A DNA stretch of 49,991 bases from Candidatus Cryptobacteroides onthequi (GTDB lineage: Bacteria; Bacteroidota; Bacteroidia; Bacteroidales; UBA932). Below the pieces are notes generated by a model. It was not told the DNA's origin and did no database searches. It saw nothing but the letters and a program-made list of their open reading frames with translations. The stretch lies in assembly GCA_018066125.1 (NCBI GenBank), contig JAGHSA010000070.1, positions 1 through 49,991 on the forward strand, in the 5' to 3' direction. This document shows, in pieces, positions 24,455 through 33,492 of this stretch (position 1 is the stretch's first letter; each line of letters begins with the position of its first letter). The translations under genes were made by a program, and so were the position numbers.

Positions 24455-27076
24455 ATGACTTCAAAAGAAATAAGACAGAAGTTCCTGGACTTCTTTGCAT
24501 CAAAGGGACACACCATCGTACCGTCGGCGCCGATGGTTGTGAAGAACGACCCTACACTCATGTTCACAAACGCCGGCATGAACCAGTTCAAGGATTTCTT
24601 CCTTGGCAATGCAGTCCCTAAGTTCAACAGGGCTACCGACTCTCAGAAGTGTCTCCGCGTGAGCGGAAAGCACAATGACCTCGAAGAGGTGGGTCACGAC
24701 ACCTACCATCACACGATGTTCGAGATGCTCGGCAACTGGAGCTTCGGGGACTACTTCAAAAAGGAGGCCATCGACTGGGCATGGGAGCTCCTCACTGAGG
24801 TCTACGGCATCGACAAGAGCCTCCTCTACGCCACCGTATTCGAGGGCTCTGCCGAAGACGGCACCGAAATGGACCTCGAGGCAAAGGAAGCATGGCTCAA
24901 GCACCTCCCTGAGGACCACATCATCCTCGGAAACAAGCATGACAACTTCTGGGAGATGGGTGACACAGGCCCTTGCGGACCTTCATCCGAGATCCATATC
25001 GACATCCGTACAGCCGAGGAGAAGGCTGCAGACGGTCTCCCTGGACGCGAGTGGGTCAACAAAGACAACCCTCACGTCATCGAGATATGGAACCTCGTGT
25101 TCATGGAGTTCGAGCGCAAGGCTGACGGCCACCTCGAGTCGCTCCCTGCAAAGAACATCGATACCGGTATGGGATTCGAGCGTCTCTGCGCCGTGCTTCA
25201 GGGCAAGAATTCAAACTACGATTCTGATGTATTCACCGGCATGATCGCCAAGATCGGAGAGCTCTCCGGACACAAGTACGGCGAAAGCCGCCAGGTGGAT
25301 GTCGCCATGCGCGTGATCGCCGACCACGTCCGCACCATCAGCTTCTCCATCGCTGACGGACAGCTTCCTTCAAATGTGAAGGCCGGCTATGTGATCCGCC
25401 GCATCCTCCGCCGTGCAGTGCGCTACGGCTACACCTTCCTCGGATTCAACGAGCCTTTCCTCTGCCGCCTCGTACCTCAGCTCATCGATGACATGGGCAA
25501 GGCTTACCCTGAGATCAAGGCCCAGCAGAAGCTCATCGAGAGCGTGACCCGCGAGGAGGAGAATGCATTCCTCCGCACACTCGACCGCGGCATCAAGCTC
25601 ATGGACGACTACATGGCCAAGTCCAAGGACAGCAAGGAGATCGGAGGCGTGGATGCATTCACCCTCTATGACACATTCGGCTTCCCGATCGACCTCACCC
25701 AGCTCATCGCCACCGAGAACGGATACACCGTGGATCTCGACGGCTTCAACGCAGAGCTCCAGAAGCAGAAGGAGCGCGCCCGCAACGCCACCTCCATCGA
25801 ATTCGGCGACTGGACCATCTACGCTGAAGGAGAGGTAGAGTTCGTCGGCTACGACCTCACCACAGTCGAGGGCGTGAAGATGCTCAAGCAGCGCACCGTG
25901 AAGCAGAAGAACAAGGAGATGCTCCAGCTCGTCTTCGACCGCACCCCATTCTATGGAGAGATGGGAGGAGAGGTCGGTGACACCGGATACATCATCTCTG
26001 ACGCAGGCGAGAAGATCGCCATCCTCAACACCGTCAAGGAGAACAACCTCACCATCCATATCGCAGAGCGCATGCCTTCTGACTGCACAGCGTCATTCAC
26101 CCTCGTGGTAGATGCCGAGCGCCGTCAGAAGATCGCCAACAACCACAGCTGCACCCACATTCTCGACCAGGTACTCCGCGAGATCCTCGGCACCCATGTG
26201 GAGCAGAAGGGTTCATATGTATGCGACAAGTATTTCCGCTTCGACTTCTCACACTTCGAGAAGCTCACCGACGAGCAGACCGCAGCAGTCGAGAAGAGAG
26301 TGAACGAGCTCATCAGGGCCAACAATCCTCTCATCGAGAACCGCAATGCCACCATGGATGAGGCCAAGGCCATGGGCGCCATCGCCCTCTTCGGAGAGAA
26401 GTATGGCGACCGCGTCCGCGTCGTGAAGTTCGGCGACAGCGTCGAGCTCTGCGGAGGCTGCCACACATCTGCATCCGGCAATATCGGCTACTTCAGGATC
26501 GTCAGCGAAGCTGCCATCGCAGCCGGTGTGCGCCGTATCGAGGCTGTGACCGGAGAGGCTGCAGAGGAGCTCGTCAACGGGCTCGCATGCTCACTCCGTT
26601 CGGCTAAGGCTTTCTTCAACAATGCACCAGACCTCGCCGGAGCCATCCAGAAGCTCATCGCCGAGAATGCAGAATACAAGAAGCAGGCAGAGGAGTTCGC
26701 ACAGCAGAAGGCTGCAGCCCTCGCCAAGTCACTCCAGGACAAGGCCGAGGAGGTGAACGGCATGCAGCTCATCGCCGCCGAAGGCATCGAGGCTGACGCC
26801 ACAATGCTCAGGAATGCGGCACTCATCCTCCAGAAGAGCGCGCAGAATACCGCCCTTGTCGCAGCCGTGGCTGCAGACGGCAAGCCTCAGCTCCTTCTCA
26901 TGTACTCCGCAGACCTCGTGGCCAAAGGCAAGAATGCCGGCAAGGACATCCGCGAAGGTGCGAAGTTCATCCAGGGTGGCGGCGGCGGACAGCCGGGTCT
27001 CGCCACAGCCGGTGGCAAGAATGTTGAAGGACTCGAAGATGCCTTCAAGGCTCTCGTAGCGACAGCGACGAAATAA
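24455..27076 (+). CDS. alaS: Alanine--tRNA ligase
   Basis: Alanyl-tRNA synthetase, 873 residues, the usual length. The class II core begins with [20 protein letters not shown] and includes [32 protein letters not shown] and [13 protein letters not shown]. The editing domain has the zinc site [11 protein letters not shown] together with [13 protein letters not shown]. The C-terminal C-Ala domain ends with the glycine-rich segment [17 protein letters not shown]. It charges tRNA-Ala and clears mischarged Ser and Gly. It is first of a plus-strand run, 41 bases before the LptG-Fmt gene. Confidence 0.98.
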   Translation: MTSKEIRQKFLDFFASKGHTIVPSAPMVVKNDPTLMFTNAGMNQFKDFFLGNAVPKFNRATDSQKCLRVSGKHNDLEEVGHDTYHHTMFEMLGNWSFGDYFKKEAIDWAWELLTEVYGIDKSLLYATVFEGSAEDGTEMDLEAKEAWLKHLPEDHIILGNKHDNFWEMGDTGPCGPSSEIHIDIRTAEEKAADGLPGREWVNKDNPHVIEIWNLVFMEFERKADGHLESLPAKNIDTGMGFERLCAVLQGKNSNYDSDVFTGMIAKIGELSGHKYGESRQVDVAMRVIADHVRTISFSIADGQLPSNVKAGYVIRRILRRAVRYGYTFLGFNEPFLCRLVPQLIDDMGKAYPEIKAQQKLIESVTREEENAFLRTLDRGIKLMDDYMAKSKDSKEIGGVDAFTLYDTFGFPIDLTQLIATENGYTVDLDGFNAELQKQKERARNATSIEFGDWTIYAEGEVEFVGYDLTTVEGVKMLKQRTVKQKNKEMLQLVFDRTPFYGEMGGEVGDTGYIISDAGEKIAILNTVKENNLTIHIAERMPSDCTASFTLVVDAERRQKIANNHSCTHILDQVLREILGTHVEQKGSYVCDKYFRFDFSHFEKLTDEQTAAVEKRVNELIRANNPLIENRNATMDEAKAMGAIALFGEKYGDRVRVVKFGDSVELCGGCHTSASGNIGYFRIVSEAAIAAGVRRIEAVTGEAAEELVNGLACSLRSAKAFFNNAPDLAGAIQKLIAENAEYKKQAEEFAQQKAAALAKSLQDKAEEVNGMQLIAAEGIEADATMLRNAALILQKSAQNTALVAAVAADGKPQLLLMYSADLVAKGKNAGKDIREGAKFIQGGGGGQPGLATAGGKNVEGLEDAFKALVATATK

Positions 27077-27082
27077 GAATGC

Positions 27083-27101
27083 GGCCGGCCGCGTGCCGGC
27101 C
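27083..27101 (+). other. GC-rich hairpin after alaS
   Basis: A 7-bp inverted repeat GGCCGGC...GCCGGCC with a 5-base loop lies in the 41-base gap after alaS. No T run follows, so it is more likely an mRNA end-stabilising or attenuating hairpin than a terminator. Confidence 0.4.
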
Positions 27102-27117
27102 ACATTGACTTTCTGGA

Positions 27118-29577
27118 ATGAAAAGACTCGACAGATTCATACTCAAGGCTTTTGCTGGACCGTTCGTAGCGATCCTGTTTGTCGTGCTTTTCATCCTTGT
27201 CATGCAGTTCCTGTGGCTCTATATCGACGAACTGGTCGGAAAGGGCCTCGGGATGAAGGTCATCCTCGAATTCCTCATGTGGGGAAGCTGCACCATCCTT
27301 CCGATGGCGCTGCCTCTGGCCACATTGCTGTCGTCCGTGATGACCATGGGACAGCTCGCAGACAACAATGAGCTCATCGCCCTCAAGGCCGCGGGACTCT
27401 CCGTGACCAGAGTCATGGCACCGCTCATAATCGTCACGGCGGCCATCAGTGTCGGAGCGTTCTACACCTCCAACAATCTCGTCCCGTACGCATTCAACCA
27501 GATATACACCCTCAGGGAAGACATCCTCAAGACAAAAGAGGAGATCAAGATCCCCGCAGGCACCTTCTACGACGGCATCGACGGATACATCCTTAGAGTC
27601 GACAATACGGACGAGGAGACCGGCATGATGCAGGGCGTACTTGTATATGACCACACCAAGGGCAAAGGCAACACCAGCATGTCCATCGCGGATTCGGCCA
27701 TCATCAGGATGGCCAAGACAAAGGATTACCTTACCTTCACGATGTACAACGGCACCAACTACCAGGAGACAAACTCCCTGAGATACAGGGACACCTCCCT
27801 GGAGCTCCAGAAGATCAACTTCACAAAGCAGGAGATGATCATCTCCCTGGAAAACTATGCCTTCGAGAAATCCGACAGCGCAAAGTTCGGAGACCAGATC
27901 AAGTCCATGAATGTGAAACAGCTCATCCAGACGAAGGACTCTCTTCACCGGGTGGATGCCGATACCCGTGTGGATCAGTTCAAGAGGCTCATGAGCGGCG
28001 GCTATTTCGTGAGACGCGACCAGCTTGATTCCGGATTTGTGGACAGGGGTCTCCAGCTTTATGAGAACCCTGAATTCCTCAGTTGGCAGGATATCACGAA
28101 GGAAAGGGATGCCTACCAGAGCGCGAGCACCAGACTCAACCAGATGATTTCTGATGTCACCGGCTTCGAGAGGGAGTCATACGAATACACCTTCTACCTC
28201 CGCAGGGCTGACCTCGAGTTCCTCAAGAAGTTCGCCGGAGCGCTTGCCTGCTTCATCCTGTTCTTCATCGGAGCACCTATCGGTGCACTCGTTAGAAAGG
28301 GAGGACTCGGCGTGCCTATGATCGTTGCAGTTCTTTTCTTCGTGCTGTACTGGGTCATAGACCTGACAGGAGCCAAGCTGGCAAAAGATGGTGCCATCAA
28401 CGCCACCATGGGTGCCTTCATATCCACGGCGGTGCTGTTCCCTATAGGCATGTACTTCACATGGAAAGCCGTCAACGACTCCAACCTGTTCAATGTGGAC
28501 ACGGTCAAGAGCGGATGGCGAAGAGTGAAATCAAAGATCATCGGTATGTTCAGAAAGACCAGAATAGTTTATATGGGTACGCCTGACTTTGCAGTCGCAC
28601 CTCTCGACAGACTCATAAACAACGGTTACAATGTCGTCGGCGTGGTCACAGTCGCAGACAAACCAAGCGGACGCGGCCTGAAGCTCAATGAGAGCGCGGT
28701 CAAGAAATATGCTGTGGAGCATGGCATCCCGGTCCTTCAGCCGGTGAAGCTGAAGGATCCGGAATTCCTCGAGGCCCTCAAGGCATGGAAGGCCGACCTC
28801 TTCGTGGTAGTGGCATTCAGGATGCTGCCTGAGGAAGTATGGACCATGCCTAAGCTCGGCACCTTCAACCTCCACGCTGCCCTGCTGCCTCAGTACAGAG
28901 GTGCCGCACCTCTCAACTGGGCGGTCATCAACGGCGAGCAGATGACAGGCGTGACCACCTTCATGATAGACAAGGATATCGACACCGGAGGCATCATCCT
29001 GCGACAGGACCACAGGATAGCTGAAACCGATACTGTGGGCGACGTGCATGACGCACTCATGGAGATAGGAAGCGATCTGGTGGTACAGACAGTCCAGGGC
29101 ATCATCGAAGGCAATGTCGAGACCCGCGTGCAGAGAAGCTTCATCCAGGGCTCAGAGGTGCTCAAGCCTGCACCTAAGCTCACACGCGAGCTCTGCCACA
29201 TCGACTGGACAGACACCACAAAGCACGTTTACGACCTCATCCGCGGACTCAGCCCATATCCGGCTGCATTCACAGAGCTCGTACGCGAAGGGGAGAATCC
29301 TCTCCAGCTCAAGATATTCGGCGCTGAGAAACTCACTGCCGCCGACATAGCATCCATCTTCGGTGTGGATACTGCGGCTGCAGGAACCGTCCTCTGCGAC
29401 GGAAAGAGCCACCTGGCAGTAGCCACCGCCGATGGAGCCATTCTCATCAAGGACCTTCAGCTCTCAGGCAAGAAGAGAATGGATGTCAAGTCCTTCCTTC
29501 TGGGCTTCCGTGAGCCGGCCTCATACAGCACTACCGCAGGAACATCTAAGGAAGTATGTGCAAAAGTGCGGTCATAA
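27118..29577 (+). CDS. lptG-fmt: Fused LptG-family permease and methionyl-tRNA formyltransferase
   Basis: One uninterrupted 819-codon frame contains two complete proteins. Residues 1 to about 460 are a YjgP/YjgQ (LptF/LptG) permease, the inner-membrane part of the lipopolysaccharide exporter. Three N-terminal helices are followed by a periplasmic beta-jellyroll region (about 100-330) and three C-terminal helices ending near WKAVNDSNLF. Residues from about 477 (MFRKTRIVYMGTPDF) are methionyl-tRNA formyltransferase, with formyl-donor site FNLHAALLPQYRGAAP (Asn584, His586) and DIDTGG (Asp622), plus the C-terminal OB-like domain. The LptG part ends close to the last helix, and the link is only about 20 residues. 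Internal ATG codons at 28546 and 28573 could allow separate Fmt synthesis. A fused chain would tether Fmt to the cytoplasmic face of the inner membrane. Confidence 0.88.
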   Translation: MKRLDRFILKAFAGPFVAILFVVLFILVMQFLWLYIDELVGKGLGMKVILEFLMWGSCTILPMALPLATLLSSVMTMGQLADNNELIALKAAGLSVTRVMAPLIIVTAAISVGAFYTSNNLVPYAFNQIYTLREDILKTKEEIKIPAGTFYDGIDGYILRVDNTDEETGMMQGVLVYDHTKGKGNTSMSIADSAIIRMAKTKDYLTFTMYNGTNYQETNSLRYRDTSLELQKINFTKQEMIISLENYAFEKSDSAKFGDQIKSMNVKQLIQTKDSLHRVDADTRVDQFKRLMSGGYFVRRDQLDSGFVDRGLQLYENPEFLSWQDITKERDAYQSASTRLNQMISDVTGFERESYEYTFYLRRADLEFLKKFAGALACFILFFIGAPIGALVRKGGLGVPMIVAVLFFVLYWVIDLTGAKLAKDGAINATMGAFISTAVLFPIGMYFTWKAVNDSNLFNVDTVKSGWRRVKSKIIGMFRKTRIVYMGTPDFAVAPLDRLINNGYNVVGVVTVADKPSGRGLKLNESAVKKYAVEHGIPVLQPVKLKDPEFLEALKAWKADLFVVVAFRMLPEEVWTMPKLGTFNLHAALLPQYRGAAPLNWAVINGEQMTGVTTFMIDKDIDTGGIILRQDHRIAETDTVGDVHDALMEIGSDLVVQTVQGIIEGNVETRVQRSFIQGSEVLKPAPKLTRELCHIDWTDTTKHVYDLIRGLSPYPAAFTELVREGENPLQLKIFGAEKLTAADIASIFGVDTAAAGTVLCDGKSHLAVATADGAILIKDLQLSGKKRMDVKSFLLGFREPASYSTTAGTSKEVCAKVRS

Positions 29578-30221
29578 TCTGCCAGGGCGACTTCCCCAGA
29601 AAGGAATACCCGCGCTATGTACTCCGCAATGCGGACGTGATAGTCTGCTGTGACGGAGCCTTCTCTGCCTTCCTGCGCAAGAGCGAGGCTGTATTCGGGA
29701 AGCTCAGGCTCCCCGATGCCGTGGTGGGAGATATGGATTCACTCTCGCCGTCCATGATGAAAAAGTACGGCGACATAGTGGTGAAGTATGACGAGCAGGA
29801 CTACAACGACATGACCAAGGCCATGAGGTACACCCTCTCCAGATGGGATGACATCACCGAGATACATTTCATCGGGGCCACAGGCAAGAGGGAGGATCAC
29901 ACCATTGGCAACATGTCGCTCCTGATGGAGTACGAGCGGATGTTTTCGCTCTCGGAGCGGGGAATCACGGCGGACATCATCTCCGACTGGAGCACGGTAT
30001 TCGCGATAGGCGACAGCACCACGCTGGATGTGGGAGAAGGACGCAGGATATCGATATTCTGCCCTGACAACACACTGAAGATGCGCTCGGAGGGGCTGGA
30101 ATGGCCTGTTGACGAGGTAGTGTTTGACAACTGGTGGAAAGCCACACTCAACAGGACGGTGGCCGACAGGGTGAAACTGACATTCAGCCACCCATCCATG
30201 GCACTCATAGTGCTTGACTGA
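29556..30221 (+). CDS. Thiamine pyrophosphokinase
   Basis: A 221-residue thiamine diphosphokinase, which converts thiamine to thiamine diphosphate using ATP. N-terminal motifs VIVCCDGAFSAFLRK and PDAVVGDMDSLSP, then KYDEQDYNDMTKAMRY and FIGATGKREDHTIGNMSLL, form the catalytic half. The C-terminal beta domain includes GEGRRISIFC. The start overlaps the end of the LptG-Fmt frame by 22 bases, so translation is probably coupled. No thiamine riboswitch is visible upstream, consistent with its position inside an operon. Confidence 0.94.
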   Translation: MCKSAVIICQGDFPRKEYPRYVLRNADVIVCCDGAFSAFLRKSEAVFGKLRLPDAVVGDMDSLSPSMMKKYGDIVVKYDEQDYNDMTKAMRYTLSRWDDITEIHFIGATGKREDHTIGNMSLLMEYERMFSLSERGITADIISDWSTVFAIGDSTTLDVGEGRRISIFCPDNTLKMRSEGLEWPVDEVVFDNWWKATLNRTVADRVKLTFSHPSMALIVLD

Positions 30222-30256
30222 AAACAGGTTCAAATGACCATAATCTATTAACGCAT

Positions 30257-31675
30257 ATGTTACGAAAGACAAGGATTGCACTGGCATCCCTCTTCTTCGC
30301 AGGAATCACCCTGCTGTTCATCGGCATAGGCCAGGACTGGTGGGGCTGGATGGCAAAGATCCAGTTCCTCCCGGCGCTGCTCAAGGTATTCAGCAGCGCA
30401 CTCGCACTCAACGTGGCCGTTGTGGCAGGTCTGATACTGCTCACACTCATCTTCGGCCGCATCTACTGCTCTGTCATCTGCCCTCTCGGCGTGATGCAGG
30501 ACATCATCAGCTGGCTCCAGCGCAAGATCTACAAGGCGCGTACAGGCAAGACACGCAGATACAGCCACAGCAGAGAGCTGAAGGCCGTACGATACGGCGT
30601 ATGGGTGCTCTTCTGCGCAGCTCTGATAGCCGGAGTGCAGGTGATAGTGGCCCTTGTCGCACCGTACAGCGCATATGGACGCATCGTGCGGAGCATGGTA
30701 TCCCCATCCGGATGGCAGGTGCCTGTGATAGCAGCGGTCACATTCGTGGCTGTCGCCGTCCTTGCATGGACCGGAGGCAGGACATGGTGCAACACCATCT
30801 GCCCTGTGGGTACCACTCTGAGCTTCTTCTCGAGGTTCGCGATGTTCCGTCCGGTGATCGACACAGAAAAGTGCGTGAAATGCCGCGCATGCGAGCGTGC
30901 CTGCAAGGCTTCATGCATCGATGTGGATGGCGGCAAGATCGACTACAGCCGCTGCGTGGACTGCTTTGACTGCATAGGCTCATGCAAGCTTTCCGGACTG
31001 AAGTACCGTTTCGCATGGAAGAGTGGCGCCAAGTCTGCTGAAACCGCCGAGAAGGGAGTGGATGCAGGCAAGCGCGCATTCATCGCGGGAGCGATGATTG
31101 CGGGAGCCACCACCCTCAAGGCTCAGGAAATGAAGCTCGACGGAGGTCTTGCCGACATACTGCCGAAGCAGAAGCCGGAGCGCAAGAACAGGCTTGTACC
31201 TTTCGGAGCGAAGAGCGAGAAGGACTTCTACAGCAAGTGCACCGCATGCCAGCTCTGTGTGAGCGCCTGCCCTAACAATGTACTCCGTCCGTCGACCGAC
31301 CTGATGCACCTGATGCAGCCGGAGATGTCGTATGAGAACGGATGGTGCAGGCCGGAATGTACCGAATGCTCACAGGTCTGCCCTGCTGGTGCCATCACGG
31401 CCATCACACCTGAGGAAAAGACAGCAGAGCACATTGGACGCGCAGTCGTGGATCTGGAGCTCTGCCTCGCGAACACTGAAGATGTAGCCTGCGGCAACTG
31501 CTCGAGACACTGCCCTGCCGGAGCCATCAAGATGGTCAAGAATGAGAAGGGCAAAGCCGTCCCTGCTGTGATGGAAGAGCTCTGCATGGGCTGCGGCGCA
31601 TGTGAGTTCCTGTGCCCTGTCAGACCGATCAGCGCCATCCATGTGGATGGTCTCAAGTCACACATCAAAGAATAA
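30257..31675 (+). CDS. NapH/NapG-like fused membrane polyferredoxin
   Basis: A 472-residue membrane iron-sulfur protein. Residues 1-200 hold four helices and two CxxxCP motifs (CSVICP at 71-76, CNTICP at 178-183), the NapH/MauN pattern. Two ferredoxin motifs follow (Cys206-216 and Cys233-243). A second hydrophobic segment, KRAFIAGAMIAGATTLKAQ at 272-290, looks like a NapG Tat signal turned into an internal membrane span. Behind it are four more cluster motifs (328-339, 364-376, 403-419, 443-454) as in NapG/MauM. In the family such proteins pass electrons from menaquinol or cytoplasmic donors to periplasmic reductases. Here the gene ends 6 bases before a Tat-exported aldo/keto reductase, its likely partner. 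No nap or mau genes are present. Confidence 0.85.
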   Translation: MLRKTRIALASLFFAGITLLFIGIGQDWWGWMAKIQFLPALLKVFSSALALNVAVVAGLILLTLIFGRIYCSVICPLGVMQDIISWLQRKIYKARTGKTRRYSHSRELKAVRYGVWVLFCAALIAGVQVIVALVAPYSAYGRIVRSMVSPSGWQVPVIAAVTFVAVAVLAWTGGRTWCNTICPVGTTLSFFSRFAMFRPVIDTEKCVKCRACERACKASCIDVDGGKIDYSRCVDCFDCIGSCKLSGLKYRFAWKSGAKSAETAEKGVDAGKRAFIAGAMIAGATTLKAQEMKLDGGLADILPKQKPERKNRLVPFGAKSEKDFYSKCTACQLCVSACPNNVLRPSTDLMHLMQPEMSYENGWCRPECTECSQVCPAGAITAITPEEKTAEHIGRAVVDLELCLANTEDVACGNCSRHCPAGAIKMVKNEKGKAVPAVMEELCMGCGACEFLCPVRPISAIHVDGLKSHIKE

Positions 31676-31681
31676 GGAGCC

Positions 31682-33028
31682 ATGAAAGATATATCAAGAA
31701 GAGATTTCCTCAAGATGACCGGTGCCGGTGCGGCCGCAATAGGCGTGACTGCATGCGAGAATGCCGCAAAGAGCACCCTGCCACCGACAGTGATCGACAA
31801 GACGCCGGGCGAGATGGTTCTGCGCTCCTGTGGAGAAGACAAGGTCAGCCTGCTCGGCTACGGCTGCATGCGCTGGCCTATGATCAAGGACGACAACGGC
31901 AAGGACATAATAGACCAGGCGGCAGTCAATGAACTCGTAGACTATGCCATGGCCCACGGTGTCAACTACTACGACACATCACCTGTATATCTTCAGGGAC
32001 AGAGCGAGGAAGCCACTGCCAAGGCCCTCCTCAGATATCCCCGCGACAGCTGGTTCCTCGCAACGAAACTCTCGAACTTCTCCAACTACACCTATGAGAA
32101 TTCTGTCAAGATGTACAAGAGGTCACTCGAGATCTTCCAGACCGACCATATCGACTACTACCTCCTCCACTCTATCAGCGGAGGCGACGCATTCAGGCAG
32201 AGATATGAAGATACCGGCATCATGGACTTCCTTCTGGAGGAGAAGAAGAAGGGCCACATACGCAAGCTCGGACTCTCATTCCACGGCCATAAGGAAGGAT
32301 TCGACGAACTCATGGAGCTTCACGAGAAGTACCACTGGGACTTTGTCCAGATCCAGATGAATTTCGTTGACTGGAACCATGCTGCGGGACGCAACACGAA
32401 TGCCAGCTATCTCTATGAGGAGCTTGACAAGAGGGAGATTCCTATCGTGATCATGGAGCCGCTCCTCGGCGGACGTCTTGCAAATCTCCCGGGTCCTGTG
32501 GCCGAGAGACTCAAGGGCAAGGAGCCTTCAAAGTCCATCGCATCGTGGTCTTTCAGATTCAGCGGCTCCCACCCACGCGTACTCTCCATCCTCAGCGGTA
32601 TGACATATATGGAAAACCTCGAGGACAATGTGGACACCTTCACCCATTTCAAGCCTCTGGAAAAGGACGACTACGAATTCCTGGACGAGATGGCCCTCAT
32701 GATCAGGGACTACCCTCTGATTAACTGCAACATGTGCCAGTACTGCATGCCTTGCCCTTACGGCATAGACATTCCGAACATCTTCAAGTACTACAACGAC
32801 ACGATCAACAACGGCACCTTCGTGCAGAATGCCGAACAGGAGAACTACCAGAAGCTCCGCAAGAGATACCTTACAGGATACAACAAGGCCATCGAGACCA
32901 TACGTCAGGCTGACCACTGCATAGCATGCAACCAGTGCTCACCTCACTGTCCTCAGAGCCTGCGCATCCCTCGCGAGCTCCAGCGCATCGATGAGTACAT
33001 CGAGAAACTGAAGCAGGGAAAGCTTTAA
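31682..33028 (+). CDS. Tat-exported lipoprotein aldo/keto reductase with C-terminal ferredoxin motifs
   Basis: A 448-residue protein of the aldo/keto reductase fold. The N-terminus is a twin-arginine signal (SRRDFLKM) ending in a lipobox VTAC, which predicts a folded, exported lipoprotein anchored at Cys25. The AKR catalytic tetrad is complete: Asp98 and Tyr103 in NYYDTSPVY, Lys129 in LATKLSN, His163 in YYLLHSIS. The C-terminus has two [4Fe-4S]-type motifs, CNMCQYCMPCP (349-358) and CIACNQCSPHCP (413-423). An exported enzyme has no NADPH supply, so electrons probably come from the polyferredoxin encoded 6 bases upstream. The substrate is unknown. Its stop overlaps that of the convergent HXXEE gene. 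Confidence 0.86.
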   Translation: MKDISRRDFLKMTGAGAAAIGVTACENAAKSTLPPTVIDKTPGEMVLRSCGEDKVSLLGYGCMRWPMIKDDNGKDIIDQAAVNELVDYAMAHGVNYYDTSPVYLQGQSEEATAKALLRYPRDSWFLATKLSNFSNYTYENSVKMYKRSLEIFQTDHIDYYLLHSISGGDAFRQRYEDTGIMDFLLEEKKKGHIRKLGLSFHGHKEGFDELMELHEKYHWDFVQIQMNFVDWNHAAGRNTNASYLYEELDKREIPIVIMEPLLGGRLANLPGPVAERLKGKEPSKSIASWSFRFSGSHPRVLSILSGMTYMENLEDNVDTFTHFKPLEKDDYEFLDEMALMIRDYPLINCNMCQYCMPCPYGIDIPNIFKYYNDTINNGTFVQNAEQENYQKLRKRYLTGYNKAIETIRQADHCIACNQCSPHCPQSLRIPRELQRIDEYIEKLKQGKL

Positions 33029-33492
33029 TCCTGCCTGAACGCCTTCGATACGGCCTGGCCCAGTTTCTGAGCCAGGCCGTTGTTTGCCACGGCCAGAGCG
33101 TAACCGCCAAAAGCAAGCAGCAGCATCTTCCAGATCGGCAGTGCCAGGCTGATGCTTCCGATACCCATGCATATATAAGGGATGAGAATCACCGCACTCA
33201 CCAGACCCGGGACATACCCACGGGCCATAATGCCCCGGGCAAGACAGAGGAACAGGCTGATCGCGAATGCAAAGAACATCGCATACCACAGTTCCTGCGC
33301 GTAAGGAAGATCCGACAGCAGGTACATGGTCACAAGTATGACAGCCAGGAGCTTCTCCAGAGAGACTATGCCTGACGCGACCTTGTCCACGGCGCTCATG
33401 CGGCGCCTCATGTACACGATCTCCTCCGCCTCATGCACGACAAACGCAATGGGGAAAGGCAGGATCAGATAAAGGACGGAAAGCGCACTCAT
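33025..33492 (-). CDS. HXXEE-domain membrane protein
   Basis: A small integral membrane protein of 155 residues with about four or five helices. It carries the family motif HEAEE near residue 20 (FVVHEAEEIVYMRRR), which defines the HXXEE family. The function is unknown, and the conserved His and Glu suggest a metal-binding or enzymatic site. It overlaps the end of the M3 peptidase gene by four bases (ATGA-type coupling), so the two are co-translated. The 3' end shares TTAA with the convergent aldo/keto reductase stop. Confidence 0.8.
   Translation of the reverse strand: MSALSVLYLILPFPIAFVVHEAEEIVYMRRRMSAVDKVASGIVSLEKLLAVILVTMYLLSDLPYAQELWYAMFFAFAISLFLCLARGIMARGYVPGLVSAVILIPYICMGIGSISLALPIWKMLLLAFGGYALAVANNGLAQKLGQAVSKAFRQD

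Noticed and set aside
26887..27948. Long minus-strand open frame (353 codons) across the end of alaS and the start of the LptG part
   Set aside because: It crosses two well-supported genes on the other strand and has no recognisable domain.
29450..30260. Thiamine riboswitch near thiamine pyrophosphokinase
   Set aside because: The gene start lies within the preceding coding frame, leaving no leader, and no TPP-riboswitch core sequence was seen.
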